Assembly (NCBI GenBank): GCA_947095585.1
Contig: OX352765.1
Coordinates: 86,760,965-86,824,964 of the forward strand
Length of the DNA: 64,000 nucleotides
Source: Nephrocerus scutellatus
Taxonomy: Eukaryota > Arthropoda > Insecta > Diptera > Pipunculidae
Direction of reading: 5' to 3'
In this document: piece by piece, positions 21,480-32,960 of the stretch
Position numbering within the stretch: position 1 is the stretch's first letter
Layout of the letters: each line of letters opens with the position of its first letter
Program-made: the position numbers and the translations under genes
Notes under the pieces: model-generated
What the model saw: only the letters and a program-made list of their open reading frames with translations
Database searches by the model: none
What the model was told of the DNA's origin: nothing

Positions 21480-22090
21480 AATTGTTGTAACTAAGTAATT
21501 TCTCAAGCGATTTCTATGAAATTCGGCATGTAGGACTAAGATGCGGCTATAAAACTTGTTCCTATGTAAATTCTGCGATACGGTAATTAGGGAATGACAT
21601 TTCGGGAACTATGAAATTCGGAATGCAGGACTAATATGGGACTATAAGAATTGTTCCTATGGAAATTTTGGAATTTCGAAAACTAAGCCATTTCTATGAA
21701 TATGGGACTATAAGACTTACTCTTATGGATATTCTGCGATACGGCCATTTGGGACTGGAATTTCGTGAACTAAGCCACTTCTAAACTAATTTGTACGAAA
21801 TTCGGAATGGCCATTTGGGTGTCTTTTGGGGGTCTTCTGGTATTTTGGGTATTTTGGGGTTCTTTTGAGTGCCTTTTTTGGGTCTTTTGGGAATCTTTTG
21901 AGGGTGTTTAAGAGGTCTTTTGGGGTCTTTTGACGGTCATTTAAGGGGTTTTAGGCATCTTTCTTGAGTCTTTTTGAGGTCTTTTGGGGGTAATTTTAAT
22001 AATTTTTGGAAGAGTCTTTGGTTGGTTTTTTGGGGGCTTTTATGGGTCTCTTGAAGGTCTTTTTGCCTCGCAACATCACTTACAACGCGC
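21480..22090. repeat. Family E units followed by inverted AAAAGACC-type array
   Basis: 21485-21780 holds ~95-bp family E units (plus). 21810-22085 is the minus-oriented AAAAGACC-type array, ending at GCCTCGCAACATCACTTACA. Together they align with 4685-6010 of unit A without A's extra 0.7 kb. Confidence 0.65.
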
Positions 22091-22351
22091 GTAAAGTTTA
22101 CTCGCTGTTTTTTTTTACTTAAAGAAAAACATGATTTTTATCATCATGGTTTTGTTTCAAAGTTACGCATTTCACTTATTTTAAGCGGTAAGTTACATGT
22201 AGGTCTCATTGCCACAAAATTTGTATTCAAGCACCGAATTGGAGAGGTTTCCGCTTATCTTTCTTCCCTTGTTTTTTTCAGTTACCATAAATAATTGAAT
22301 GACTAAAAATAAAATCAAAATTTCTTTTTTTTTCTCTCTGTATTCTTTTAG

Positions 22352-24495
22352 AATTACTTTTATGCGCTGCACAATTAATAATCTTCTTCTTAAATGGAAG
22401 TGATGCATACCTTCAAACATATTCGTATCCAGAATGTCAAGGTACCTACAGTACAATCATTAATGATGACAACAGCGCTTATATAGAAAATTGTTTCGAG
22501 GGAGGGTTGCAACAACAAAGATGTTCTAGACTAGCATACTTGGAAAATGGCTTCTGGTGGAAATGTTTTGATCTGGAGGTCTATAATGTAAATCATTCAC
22601 CGTTTAGAGATGTAAATAATTTGGCTATTCGCAATGATATATGCACTAGCCCGGGGACATATCCTGTGGTTTTCGAGTTTCACATCTACCTTTGTCACAA
22701 TAACATCGGTTTTCCAGGTGTATGTTTTAAAGGATTTTACTTCAATCTGAAAAATGGAATGTGTAAATCTATAAGCGAAATAAGTTATTATCATCAACAT
22801 AATGGAAATGGTCCCCACAATCCATGGATAAATTTTGCTGATCGGTATTCAGATAATATAAACTGTTTAGATGAACTTGCAAACGTTTTCAAGAATTCGA
22901 CAAACTTTTATAACGTGTGCTATTACGGATACATCTATCCACTTAGATGTCTAGACGGATTTACATTTAACGAAAAAAAATATATTTGTGAAACGGCTAA
23001 AATGGTAGTGCAGCCTTTAACATATATTTCCATTCCACAGTACAATAATCCCCAAGACCCCGTATACCATATTGATTCCGTTTCTGGACTTATTTATAGA
23101 TACATAAATGGAAATGCCTATTTCGTTTTCTGTCCCGATGATAAAGAATGGAGCTATAAACTTACGATTTGTATATCTCGAAATGATGAGTTTTACATAG
23201 CATCTGAATGGTCTAAGAGGCAGTGGCTTTTAGAACTTAAGTTTTGGCCACAGTACGATAACTCGAAATATTGCCAATTTGTGAAAAGCAATCAGAGCTC
23301 AACTATGCACTACCAATGTCACTATGAACATACAGAAATCGTAACTTTTTTTGAAAGGATAGACTGGAGTGCTGGGCAGTATCGGTGTGATGACAGTTGC
23401 TCTTCCGGTTTAAGAGTTGCTCCACCAGTATTGCGTTCTATAAAAACTTCCCTTTGCCCTAAATATGAACACCCGTTATACCCTACGTATTTGCAACATA
23501 AAACAGATTGCCATACATTTTACAAATGCCTTTACGGAAAAGCATATCCATTTTCCTGTCCCTTGCGAAAATATTGGAATAATGAGCTGAAGCAGTGTGT
23601 TTCGACGACAGACCACTGCATGACAGAAGATTCTATTGAAGATGATGTAGAAGAGGAGGAGCCTGAATATAATGAGCTCTGTCCGCCGTATGAGGATCCG
23701 GACACACCGACATATTTGCCACATCCCAAGGATAGTACAAAGTTCTACCATTGCTTCTATGGGACAGCTTATCCAAACCAGTGTGATAAAGGAGAACAAT
23801 GGAACAACTTTAGAAAAACTTGTTCTCTGGCAGCCGAAAAACCAATGCAAATAATTCCAGTCATTGCTGAAGATTCCGAAATTGAAGAAATATATCTGCC
23901 ATTTACAAGTGAGCAATGTACAGAATACGGGTTTTTCCCAGATTCTCTAGATTGTCGGAAATTCTATCAATGCCATTTTGGATACGCTTATCCAGTAACG
24001 TGCCCGGATGGACTGCACTGGAATCAGAATCATCTTCGCTGTGAATATCCCGATGAGGCTGGTTGCACACAATATGTGGGAATTTGTTACGCTAATCTAC
24101 CAATACTACCGTACAGACTTTGTCCAGCGTACATAGATCCGGAAACGCCTACGTATTTACCCCATCCCGAAGACTGTAGTCAATTCCAAATGTGCCTCTA
24201 TGGGTACTCTTACATAATATCATGCCCGGAGGGATTGCATTTTAGTGAAAGGTATGGTCGTTGTGAACATCCGATAGAAGCCAATTGCATTTCCAGTCAA
24301 TACGTAATAAAAGACCACGCAGTTCCCGATTATTTGTGCCCAGCGATTGAGAATCCAGGATATCCGACGGTTATTCCACACAAAAATCCTATGAAATTTT
24401 ATCAGTGCTACTTCGGATACAAGTATACGATTTCGTGTCCATTTGGACAACATTGGAATCAGATTGAAAGACTTTGTATGCCCAACAAATATTGA
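22352..24495 (+). CDS. Gene 2 main exon: peritrophin-like paralog of gene 1
   Basis: With exon 1 this encodes about 723 aa. The acceptor is CTTTTAG at 22345-22351; the signal core LLLCAAQLIIFFLNG is followed by SDAYLQTYSYPEC. Domain order is as in gene 1: divergent four-cysteine modules, then five CBM14 modules. It ends two residues after the last module (MPNKY), because a deletion removed the tail seen in gene 1. From 23185 to 24365 I read no difference from gene 1, while the N-terminal part and the last module differ at many sites, mostly keeping the frame. Both copies therefore look maintained as genes. The product is secreted and probably binds chitin. Confidence 0.9.
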
Positions 24496-24651
24496 ATCAT
24501 CTATTTTAGGATCAGGAAAGAACTAAAGGCTTCGGCGTCGACAAGCGAAGAACTGGATGGGAAAAAGTATTTAGTTTTATTAAAATTAAAGTTATGTTGA
24601 TATTTTTTTGTCTATTAATTCTAAATAATTTGTGTAAATTTTATTATCTTA

Positions 24652-24657
24652 AATAAA
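24652..24657 (+). terminator. Poly(A) signal of gene 2
   Basis: AATAAA about 157 bp after the stop, matching gene 1's signal. Confidence 0.65.
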
Positions 24658-24734
24658 GGAAAGAACACTTATCAAAGCATAACAAGGTAAATTGTTCATT
24701 GTTATTCATTTCTATATTTCCCTACAGAAAACGT

Positions 24735-25302
24735 AGATAACAACTTGGGAATAGACAAAAATTATGAAGTCCCGAATGGGATAAAATGTATATTACTTCG
24801 GTTCTCCAAAAATATAGTCCTCCGAGGTGTACATATGGAATTGATTTTTACAACTTAGATGATTTTGTTTTATTGGACTCCATTAACAATGACCATTGAC
24901 CTGCTGGTGGTGTATTATCATATGTGAGAGATGGAACTCAATTTACCATCTCTATTACTCAATTACTGTCTTCTGATATACTTCTAGTAAATATTATAAT
25001 CGATGAAATGTGGTAGGTGTGTATCGTTTCCATTCTTGTGATATTGAAGTTGAGCTTGATTCTCAAGAATATAAATATTTCTCAATGATGTCTTCCTTAG
25101 GAATAGAGTCACTGATTAACGAACCAACTAATATTGTGTCTTGAATTGATCATCTTTGTACAACAATTTGGATATACTATCATTTATAAAGCGGAAATAC
25201 TGAATTTAGAATTAAATAATAATAATATTCGGCGCAACAGATCATTGCGGTCCAAGGCGCAGCTTCTCGCGACCATTTGTGTTGCGCAGGTATATTTTTG
25301 AC
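24735..25302 (+). mobile_element. LINE endonuclease remnant, unit B copy
   Basis: Nearly identical to 8880-9449, with only a few base differences. The two copies diverge after the shared GCGCAGGTATATTTTT, marking the duplication edge. Confidence 0.55.
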
Positions 25303-26004
25303 ATTATATGGCATCTTTATTATTTAAATGAAATTGGGAACTCCCGCCTAAAATACCGAGATAGAAAACTCTTGTTAACTTTGAAGAATTAGAGCAGGGC
25401 TTACAAATCGAATCGTGGAATAATTTCTTTAAAGGAAACAGTCCATCCAAATCATTTGACAGTTTTGTTCAGTGCTGTAGTCAGAGATTCCGAATTCAAG
25501 TCAGAATTGGATTGGATTCTCCTTTTCTTCCTCTTGCTCTTCTTCTCATTGGCAACTTGGGTATTTGACAAGTTCCCCAGATCCGATGATTCCTCACCAG
25601 GTCTAGGTCGTTTGCCGCCCGTGGGAATTGAATTAGTGGTCTGTAATAACTAATCGGCATCCATTTTCATTTCACCCAATCTTTCATGCCTCTTCTTTTT
25701 TCCCCATGACTTTAGCACAGGCTTTGTAGTGCCCAGTGTTGTCTCATTCAATTTACCGATTCTCTCCCGTACCTCAGAAATATTCCTAGTTGCAGGATTA
25801 CTCGTTCTCGGTGACAAGACGCCCCTGGACACTTATTTAGGAGTCGTAGTAGTTACTGTCTTTCGCTTTCCTGTACTGTCTGTCAGACCAATTGAAACCT
25901 GATCATCCAAAGCAGTGATAGTACTAGGTACTCAACCAACCACCTTTCCTGCCATAAGAAGAGTTCCATTAAATTCAAACTCATTAGCTTTCCTTGCAAC
26001 AAAT
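25303..26004 (-). mobile_element. Probable LINE ORF1-type remnant
   Basis: Minus-strand text from about 25832 down reads NISEVRERIGKLNETTLGTT and KSWGKKKRHERLGEMKMDAD. A stop follows, then GGKRPRPGEESSDLGN and ANEKKSKRKRR. The basic, hydrophilic composition resembles an N-terminal ORF1/gag region of LINEs, but no zinc knuckle is visible. 25303-25440 is unassigned. Confidence 0.4.
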
Positions 26005-26760
26005 ATTTGGGATGGACAGGCCTGCTTCCCTTCAACCTGACGTTGGAGAAAGTGATCCGAGCCTCTGACGTAACGGCGAGAGGAACAATCCTCTATAAGT
26101 CCATTCAGATACTGGCTTACGCAGACGATATTGACATCGTTGGTAGAAACCGAAGAGCTGTACAGGAAGCATTCATCCAGATCGAGCAGGCGGCACGAAA
26201 TCTGGGGCTGCATATAAATGAGAGCAAAACAAAGTACATGGTAGCCACGTCTGCGAGTGGAAAATCCAACATTGTTCCCTTAATTCAAATAGTGAAGCGC
26301 GACTGTAAAGTAGTGCGATCCTTTATCTATCTCGGATCAACTCTAGCGGCGGATAACAGCATGGAACCAGAAACACGCGCACGATTGCTTAAAGCCAACA
26401 AAGCCTACTATAGTCTGTCAAGACTCATCAAATCCAAGAATTTAACCGTAACATCCAAGCTGCTGGTATCTAAGATAATGTTCATACCAGTACTTACATA
26501 TGGATCCGAGACTTGGGTGCTTAGCATAAAGCATTCTGACCTCTTAGCCGCGTTCGAGAGAAAAGTCTTACGGAAAATTGTTGGCCCCGTATGTGAGGAA
26601 GGACGATTCCGGGCTCCGGACTCTATCATGATGAGCGAAGACCATGCCAAACTGGATGACATCGGCTCGAAATCAGGACTGGTGGAGAGACCAGGACTGA
26701 AACCCGGTTGTAGAGCCAAATATGATAATGAGGTATTAAAATTACTAAAAAAAAATTAAT
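26005..26760 (+). mobile_element. RTE-like LINE, 3' half of RT, best-preserved copy
   Basis: A 250-residue open frame covers LTLEKVIRASDVTARG, then ILAYADDIDIVGRNRRAVQE with an intact YADD, then KTKYMVATSASGK, VRSFIYLGSTLAADNSMEPE and TYGSETWVLSIKHSDLLAAF. The 3' end (GCCAAACTGGATGACATCGG) follows. The RT N-terminal half and endonuclease are absent, so the copy cannot move on its own. It is the reference for the other degraded copies here. Confidence 0.85.
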
Positions 26761-26799
26761 GCAATCCAAAAACATGTTAACAAAACATTAACAATGACC

Positions 26800-27960
26800 A
26801 TAGAGAGGTTAAGGTGGCTGTCTGTGGAACCGACACACTTAAACCAGTAATGGCACATTGTGATACCACACAAATCAGGAAGAAGTTCTTCAATTAGAGC
26901 TTCGTATGAAGCGTATGAGACTACCAATGTCAATGTTGATGAGATCATTAGTGTTTGGGAGAGGGCTGGACAAGTACCGAGAAGATGGTCTCCTCCTCCT
27001 CCTCCTCCTCCTCATCCATGCAGCTTTTGCAGAAGTCATTCGTGAAGACTCCATGTCTTACTGCATGCCTGCCTATGAGACAGTGTCCAGTGATGACATC
27101 TACAATAGCACCGATGTGCGATCTTTTTTGAGAGATCAAACATTTGGAGCGTTTCGGATCCTCCAGCTTGGGCCAGAACTGCTTTGTCGCAGTGCAAGTT
27201 GTACCGGCTGACCACCTACAGTTAATTTTTACATTAGCACCCCGCTTTAGCAAGAATTTGCATGAAGCGATTGAGATGCCTATGGAACCATATTCAGGTA
27301 AGAATGGTAGTGTAGTTCCTTGCTTGGCGAGTTCGTCAACCATCTAGTTACTCCGTGCCCCGGCACCCAATACAGGTGGATATTGAAGTGCTCCGCCATC
27401 TCTACGAGAGATGAACGGCAGTTAAGGGCTAAAATTAAACTTTTGGAGACTGATTCCAGGGATTTCAGTGCAGCTTGGCTATCCGATAATATACGGATAT
27501 CCTTAGCGGATATGACGTTTCTCTTCAGCCAAGACAAGGCTTCACTGATCGCCATAATTTCAGCCTGCAAAACACTAAAGTGATTTGGAAGACGGAAAGA
27601 GAGGCTAAGATTTAGCTTTTTTGAGAAAACAACTCCGCCGACTCCGTCATAATTTTTACCTTCCTGTGTTAAAATTAATGTGTTCATCTTCATGGTAAGC
27701 GTCTTCGTCCCAGAATGATCTGAAGGGAAAGGTGACCTGGAAGTTTTTGTTGAAATGGTATTGCGGAATGGTTTAGGCTTTGTTGTCTGGGATCCTGACT
27801 AGAGGAGTGACCGATTTCAATTCGATTGGGAGATAGAATTAAGGCGAATAGCCGAAATGGCAGATACTTGCCTGCTGTAAATGTCGATTGGTGTAAGGTC
27901 GAACAGAATGTCCAATGCGGCGGAGCGGATTTTACGAAGTGCACCGCTCATACATAGACT
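26800..27960 (-). mobile_element. I/Loa-like LINE, RNase H and C-terminal zinc-finger end
   Basis: Minus-strand 27693-27280 encodes an RNase H domain (GVGGVVFSKKLNLSLSFRLP, then LQAEIMAISEAL, RILSDSQAALKSLESV and IHLYWVPGHG). 27343-26948 encodes the C-terminus (TKQFWPKLEDPKRSKCLIS, then GHCLIGRHAVRHG, then CKSCMDEEEEEEEE). The Glu run is a (TCC) microsatellite at 26989-27013. The 3' end, GAGGTTAAGGTGGCTG at about 26804, matches 35510. Frame breaks make it inactive. Confidence 0.8.
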
Positions 27961-28380
27961 AGGTGTTCTTTGGACTTTTTTAATTTATCAAGGTCGTGGA
28001 ATTCTCCGAAGGGTGAATCCTCCATCTCCATATCCGATAGAGGATCGGTCAGGCAGATAAGCGACTGTGATAGGGTCACCTAAGTTTTTGCAGTGTCTTC
28101 CATCAAGGGAATCATGACAGTCGTGACAGTAGCTCCGAGTCTGAGGGAAGGCCAAACAAACATAAAAGCTTCGACGGTTTGTTTTGATTAATGCCGTTTG
28201 GACTTTAGCTTGACAATTATCCGAGTCTGAGGGAAGGCCATACAAACATAAAACCTTCGACGGTTTGTTTTGATTACTGCCGTTTGGACTTTAGCTTGAC
28301 AATAATTTTTGGTAAATTCGGAGGGTGTTTAGTCTATGTGCGCTTTCAAAGTTCATGTGGGCTCTTTTCAAGCGCTGCGA
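27961..28380. repeat. LINE-derived sequence with an 86-bp tandem duplication
   Basis: 28136-28221 is repeated at 28222-28305 with few changes (CGAGTCTGAGGGAAGGCC, then CTTCGACGGTTTGTTTTGAT). The flanks look like LINE linker on the minus strand, but I cannot place them precisely. Confidence 0.55.
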
Positions 28381-28625
28381 TCTAATCACCTATTCTGGTA
28401 CTAACAGAAACCCAGTTAATTGCGGATTCTGATGCTAAGGAATTTTGATGGTTGGCCTTTCCCGGACGCACTGTTAAGTATAGAGATTCTTTCTTTAGCC
28501 GTACATCACGTATTTGGAATCCTTTTTAAAGGCATTCAGAACACAAGCTTACAGATAGATGTCTCCTCTTTTCCCTACCATAACCTTACATCAAACTGTG
28601 TCAAGCATAAAGAATAGTATCATGA
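28381..28625 (+). mobile_element. LINE family X C-terminal end
   Basis: Split over frames, the plus strand gives RDSFFSRTSRIWN-like text and HRCLLFSLP-like text near the end. These match the better-kept ends at 36554-36823 and 60232-60440. It is degenerate. Confidence 0.5.
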
Positions 28626-29500
28626 GGCATTCAAATTATAAAAAAACGACGAAGTAGAAATAATCAGGTTTCAAGATAAGTCGCGGCCATGGAAACGGTT
28701 CGAAATACCAACGTCAATATTATGTATAAGGTACATATCTGTATAAGATATATTTTATTCAAAAGCAGAATGCTTCTGATACAAATAGAAGTCATTAAAT
28801 AGGATTCAACTGAAATACTTATCAGATGGTGAAGGTTTTTAAACGCAAATAATCGTAATGCAATTGTGATTCTTTATGTGATCAGTGCAGTGCAGTGCAG
28901 TGCAGTCTCCGACATTTGATAAGATTTTTTCTTAGAAAAAATTCGTAATTTAGATTACTATTTATATAATATATGTATGTTTATTATTCTTAGTTTAGTG
29001 AAGTAAAGTTAAGCGAGACAAATTTGCCATACAACGTATTTTGTATATAACTGGATATCTTAGTTCTAAGATCTTAAATGATTCGATGAAAGATAAAACG
29101 ATAAACGAACGAACCATTCCTTCTGTCCGTCCGTTGACTATATCATCTTTTATATTTTGACATTATGTGACTTAAGGACCTTAAACTCCATAAACTATGT
29201 CACAAAAAAATTAAATAATATCGATATAAATAAATATATTTAATACTAGCTGTTTCCGGGAGCTTTAATACCCGTACACGTGAACCCCTCGATTGGGAGG
29301 TGTACTGTAGCCTAAAACCTTCCGCCACCTGCCAATAATATACATTGAAAATATCATAAAAATCGGTTTGTATATGTGGCTTATATTAGCATTCTACACT
29401 TCACGCCAGTAATATACCTTCAAAATTTCATTGAAATCGGTTGGTAAATGTGAGTTTCCTTATATAAAAATCGCATAAAATTTCATTTTATTTTTACATA
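28626..29500. other. Intergenic, AT-rich, with CAGTG microsatellite
   Basis: 28884-28906 is a short GTGCA/GCAGT repeat. About 29260-29450 has two similar blocks ending CAATAATATACATTGAAAAT / CAGTAATATACCTTCAAAAT, a short dispersed repeat. No gene is seen. Confidence 0.45.
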
Positions 29501-30180
29501 GTAAAAGGAACTATAGTAACTCTGAAAGTGACTCTGTCTGTTTGTCGGTCTGTTACCTTTTCACGGATAAGCGTCTGGACGGGCTGGAACTTGACTTGAC
29601 CCTTATTTTGTCTGTATTTTTGACTACTTTGAGGTCCTTTTTAACCACCTTCCACATGACCTAGAGAGCTGAAATTTTGAATTTTTGTGTCTAAGTCCAA
29701 AATAGCATTTTTGTTGTTCCACGTATGACCTGTGTCACGATTCGCATCTTACGCGTGTGATAAAATCGCGCAATTTTCTTGTGTTTTGAGGTCTCTTTTA
29801 AGCATGACCTATAGGGCCGAAATTTTGTTGTGGGGCTCAATGTCATGCCCCATACAAACAAGTTTTATAGTCGCATCTTTGTCCTACGTACCGAATTACA
29901 TGCAAATCGCTTGAGAAATGGCTTGGTCTACAAAATTCCAGACCCTATTGGCCAGATCCCAGAATTTCCATAGGAACAGGTCTTATAGCCGCATTTTAGT
30001 CCCACATCCCGAATTTCATACGAATCGCTCGAGAAATAGGAATAAAGGTTATAGTCGCATCTTAGTCCTACGTACCGAATTACATGCAAATCGCTTGAGA
30101 AATGGCTTGGTCTACAAAATTCCAGACCCTATTGGCCAGATCTCCGTATTTACATAGCAACAAGGGTCCAGAAAAACGCC
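29501..30180 (-). repeat. Dispersed repeats including minus-oriented family E units
   Basis: CGCATCTTTGTCCTACGTAC (29873) and CGCATCTTAGTCCTACGTAC (30056) start two copies of a block about 183 bp apart. Each runs through TGAGAAATGGCTTGGTCTAC and ends CCAGACCCTATTGGCCAGAT. They are relatives of family E. The first 300 bp hold no recognisable gene. Confidence 0.55.
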
Positions 30181-30310
30181 GTGGCTAACAACTAGTAAAA
30201 AATAATTTGCGAGTTATTTCATTATTTTTAGAACTTGTTTGAAATTATTTCATGATGAATAAAACCCTAATATTAGAGGTTTATTTTAATTTTTTTATTG
30301 GATATTAATA

Positions 30311-31622
30311 AAGGGTTATCCATTTCGCGGTTTCAAAAGTATAGGGCTGGAATTCGACATCTGTCAAACTAAGTTGTTAAAACAATTTTTTTTTTAGTTG
30401 AAAGTCTGACATTTACGAAAATGGATCGCTTAACTATCGCACAACGCTTGAAAATTGTAAAAACCTACTACAAAAATGGTGATTCTGCCACAGCCACATA
30501 TCGTGCTTTAAGAGGAAATTATGGTTTACATAATCGTCCAACTACGCAAGTAATTGGCAAAATTGTGAAGAAATTAGAAGAGACTGGATCGGTTACAGAT
30601 ATTGTAAGGCCTGTGCATCATCGTTTCGCTCGTACCACTGAAAATATCGCTGCTGTAAGTGAAAGTGTTGCGTAGACCCGAATGTGTCGATTCCTCGTCG
30701 TTCTCAGGAATTAGGACTGTCTTACGGCACATTATGGCGTATTTTGCATTTGGATCTACACCTACATCCATATAAAATCCAGCTCACACAACAACTGAAG
30801 CCAGCTGACCATTCGCAACGTCGTAGATACGTCGTAGATACGTCGAATACGGGTGCTTGAACAACAGGCGGTGGACGGCGATTTTTCGAACAAAATATTC
30901 TTCAGCGACGAAGCACATTTCTCACTCGATGGGTATGTAAACAAACAAAATTGTCGTATTTGGGGTTCTGAGAATCCTCAAGTAATTGAAGAGAGGCCAT
31001 TACATCCACAAAAAGTCACTGCTTGGTGCGCTCTTTGGTCCGGAGGTGTGATTGGACCTTACTTCTTCGAAAACGACAATGGAACGACTGTCACCGTCAA
31101 TTCGGAGGTTTATGGTCATATGCTAACCGACTTTTTTTTGCCTGCTATTGAAGAATACGACTTAGAAAATATGTGGTTTCAACAAGACGGTGCCACATGC
31201 CACACAACTCGAGCGAATATGGCTTTATTGCAAGAGACATTTCCTGGCCGCGTAATTTCTCGTCGCGGCGATATCAACTGGCCACCAAGATCATGCGATT
31301 TGACACCGCTTGACTTTTTTTTGTGGGGCTACGCGAAAGACCGTGTTTATGCAGATAAACCTTTAACTCTTGAGCACTTAAAAACCAATATTCGTCAAGT
31401 TATGGCTGAGATACCGCCCAATATGTGTCAAAAAGTGGTCAAAAATTACCTCAAAAGAATTGATGCTTGCAACAATTCGCGTGGTGGTCATTTAAATGAT
31501 ATAGTGTTTCACACATAATGTCAACGTTCAAACTTTATAATAAAAAAGAAATATCATGATAAAAATATTTTATATGTGTTTTATTTACGTTTACTTTTGA
31601 AACCGCAAAATGGATAACCCTT
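30311..31622 (+). mobile_element. Mariner-type DNA transposon, nearly complete, DD41D-like
   Basis: Terminal inverted repeats of 30 bp (30311-30340 and 31593-31622, starting AAGGGTTATCCATTTCGCGG) differ at one base and are flanked by TA on both sides, the expected target duplication. The transposase starts at 30421 (MDRLTIAQRLKIVKTYYKNG, helix-turn-helix). It continues to FSDEAHFSLDGYVNKQNCRI, then FQQDGATCHTTRANM and PLDFFLWGYAKDRV. Spacing between the second and third catalytic Asp is 41 residues, as in rosa-type mariners known from fruit flies. The reading frame is broken near 30673 by a small indel and near 30830 by an 11-bp tandem duplication; the remaining 221 codons (30853-31515) are open. 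It is a recent but inactive copy. Confidence 0.88.
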
Positions 31623-32200
31623 TATTTTTTCGCATTTTTTGTAGTCATTTCGTTTTGACTGAATACACTTGTGACTTATTTCAAAGAGCCGAATTTGTAA
31701 TATAAGATAATTTAAACGCGTGTTAGAAGTTAATGAGAATATTTTTTGACATTTCTTAGCTTTTTGATAAGATGAAGATTTTTGTTGTTTTTTTTAACCA
31801 ATTAATAGTTAGAGGCTCGAAATATAAACCCAATTTAACTTTGCACTAAAACTAAATTCCTCAAGGAATAAGGAGCTCGTATCATTCCTCCAAAAGGGAA
31901 CTCTAAATCGCCTATTCAACAACAACAAAGTCAATAAAAACACAAAATGTAATAGTAGTTGATAATTTCTGTGTAATTACGCCCTACAGTAACCTTACAG
32001 TGGGACGGACAGCCAAAATTCTGCCATGCTGTCTACAGGGTTTATTTCCGCTATTTCGCTTAGGCTAACAAACAAACACTGCTAATCATGTGACATTTAT
32101 TAGGAAACGGTAAATATGGCAACAAAAAAAAACGTAAAACAAAAATCAAATCATTGTTCAAATAGGAGGTTCTTAATTAAGATTTTAGCGTGAGTGCAGT
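31623..32200. other. Intergenic upstream of gene 3
   Basis: AT-rich sequence without recognised coding or repeat structure. It should hold the proximal regulatory region of gene 3, but I see no motif that I can name. Confidence 0.35.
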
Positions 32201-32208
32201 TTTTTTTG

Positions 32209-32246
32209 TATAAAAGGCTTACCGCAGTGTGGCAATAACATCATTT
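32209..32246 (+). promoter_or_regulatory. Core promoter of gene 3
   Basis: TATAAAAGGC at 32209-32218 and an initiator-like TCATTT (A at 32243) 34 bp downstream. The spacing equals that at genes 2 and 5. The ATG of exon 1 is about 147 bp downstream. Confidence 0.7.
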
Positions 32247-32389
32247 CCATGGGTTTCGTCGGGTTTATAATATTGATATACTTTTTAATATAAATTAAAA
32301 GTGAAGATCTTCAATTTGAGGAATTAAGTGATAATCGTTCAATCTTTTTTATTTCTTGAAAAAGTTTGTTCATTATCATCAATATCAAC

Positions 32390-32411
32390 ATGAGCCAGAT
32401 CATGATTAGGG
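32390..32411 (+). CDS. Gene 3 exon 1
   Basis: ATG opens MSQIMIR plus one base (G), followed by donor GTAAGT at 32412. Joined to 37003 it makes Asp (G|AT) and continues DLLLSAALILVTLIGCYGG, a clear signal peptide. Phase and style equal those of genes 1, 2 and 5. Intron 1 is 4591 bp, mostly LINE debris. Confidence 0.75.
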
Positions 32412-32960
32412 GTAAGTTCTTTAAAGTTTCTTTTTAAATATATAGAACTTAACAGCATAAAGCTTTTACTGGAGTAAATTTGTATAATTATCCAATGCAA
32501 TCTACTTCTCTTCTTGCACCCATTGCGAACCGATGTTCCAATCTATCCAACGCTATGTTTCTCAGGATGGTCTAAACAGATGGTTTAGATAAAAGCAAGG
32601 CTCCACAAAAGCTTTCGCACAACAAAAGTTTAATTTGCTTAAAAGTTTACTTAATAATTATAACTAACTCACTTAGGTGGCGCTACTATTCGGGCTGACC
32701 CTGATTCTCAGCTAACATCTCTCTTTAAGTCGCACCTCTCCTATTCAGGTCACCCATCTCGGGCTTTGGATTGAATTTGACCGGAGCGTTGATGTCCATT
32801 CGCTCTGCATGTCCTTTCAATCTTAAAAGTCCAGTACGTAGTTTATTGACTATTTATATAGTTGTATCCGGTTGGTGTGATAATCTAAGAAAAACCACAC
32901 CAGAGCACTCAGACCGTCGGTCCATTGTACTCGTTCCCAGTGCGTTCACTATTCAAATCT
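32412..32960. other. Gene 3 intron 1, first part, unassigned
   Basis: No recognisable domain or repeat. Short open frames lack family features. Confidence 0.35.

Larger units (their letters stand above)
13425..25302 (+). repeat. Segmental duplication unit B (promoter to 3' flank of gene 2)
   Basis: Matches unit A (618-9449) collinearly but is about 3 kb longer. The excess is mainly in the intron: LINE and mariner insertion at about 17500-19700, LINE piece at 20789-21110, and extra sequence at 15265-15640. It lacks A's 4990-5680. Offset between exon 1 copies is 12831 bp and between main exons 16056 bp. Confidence 0.88.

Noticed and set aside
26860..27211. Plus-strand open frames with a run of Pro or Leu
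   Set aside because: They come from the (TCC) microsatellite antisense to the Glu run of a LINE C-terminus.
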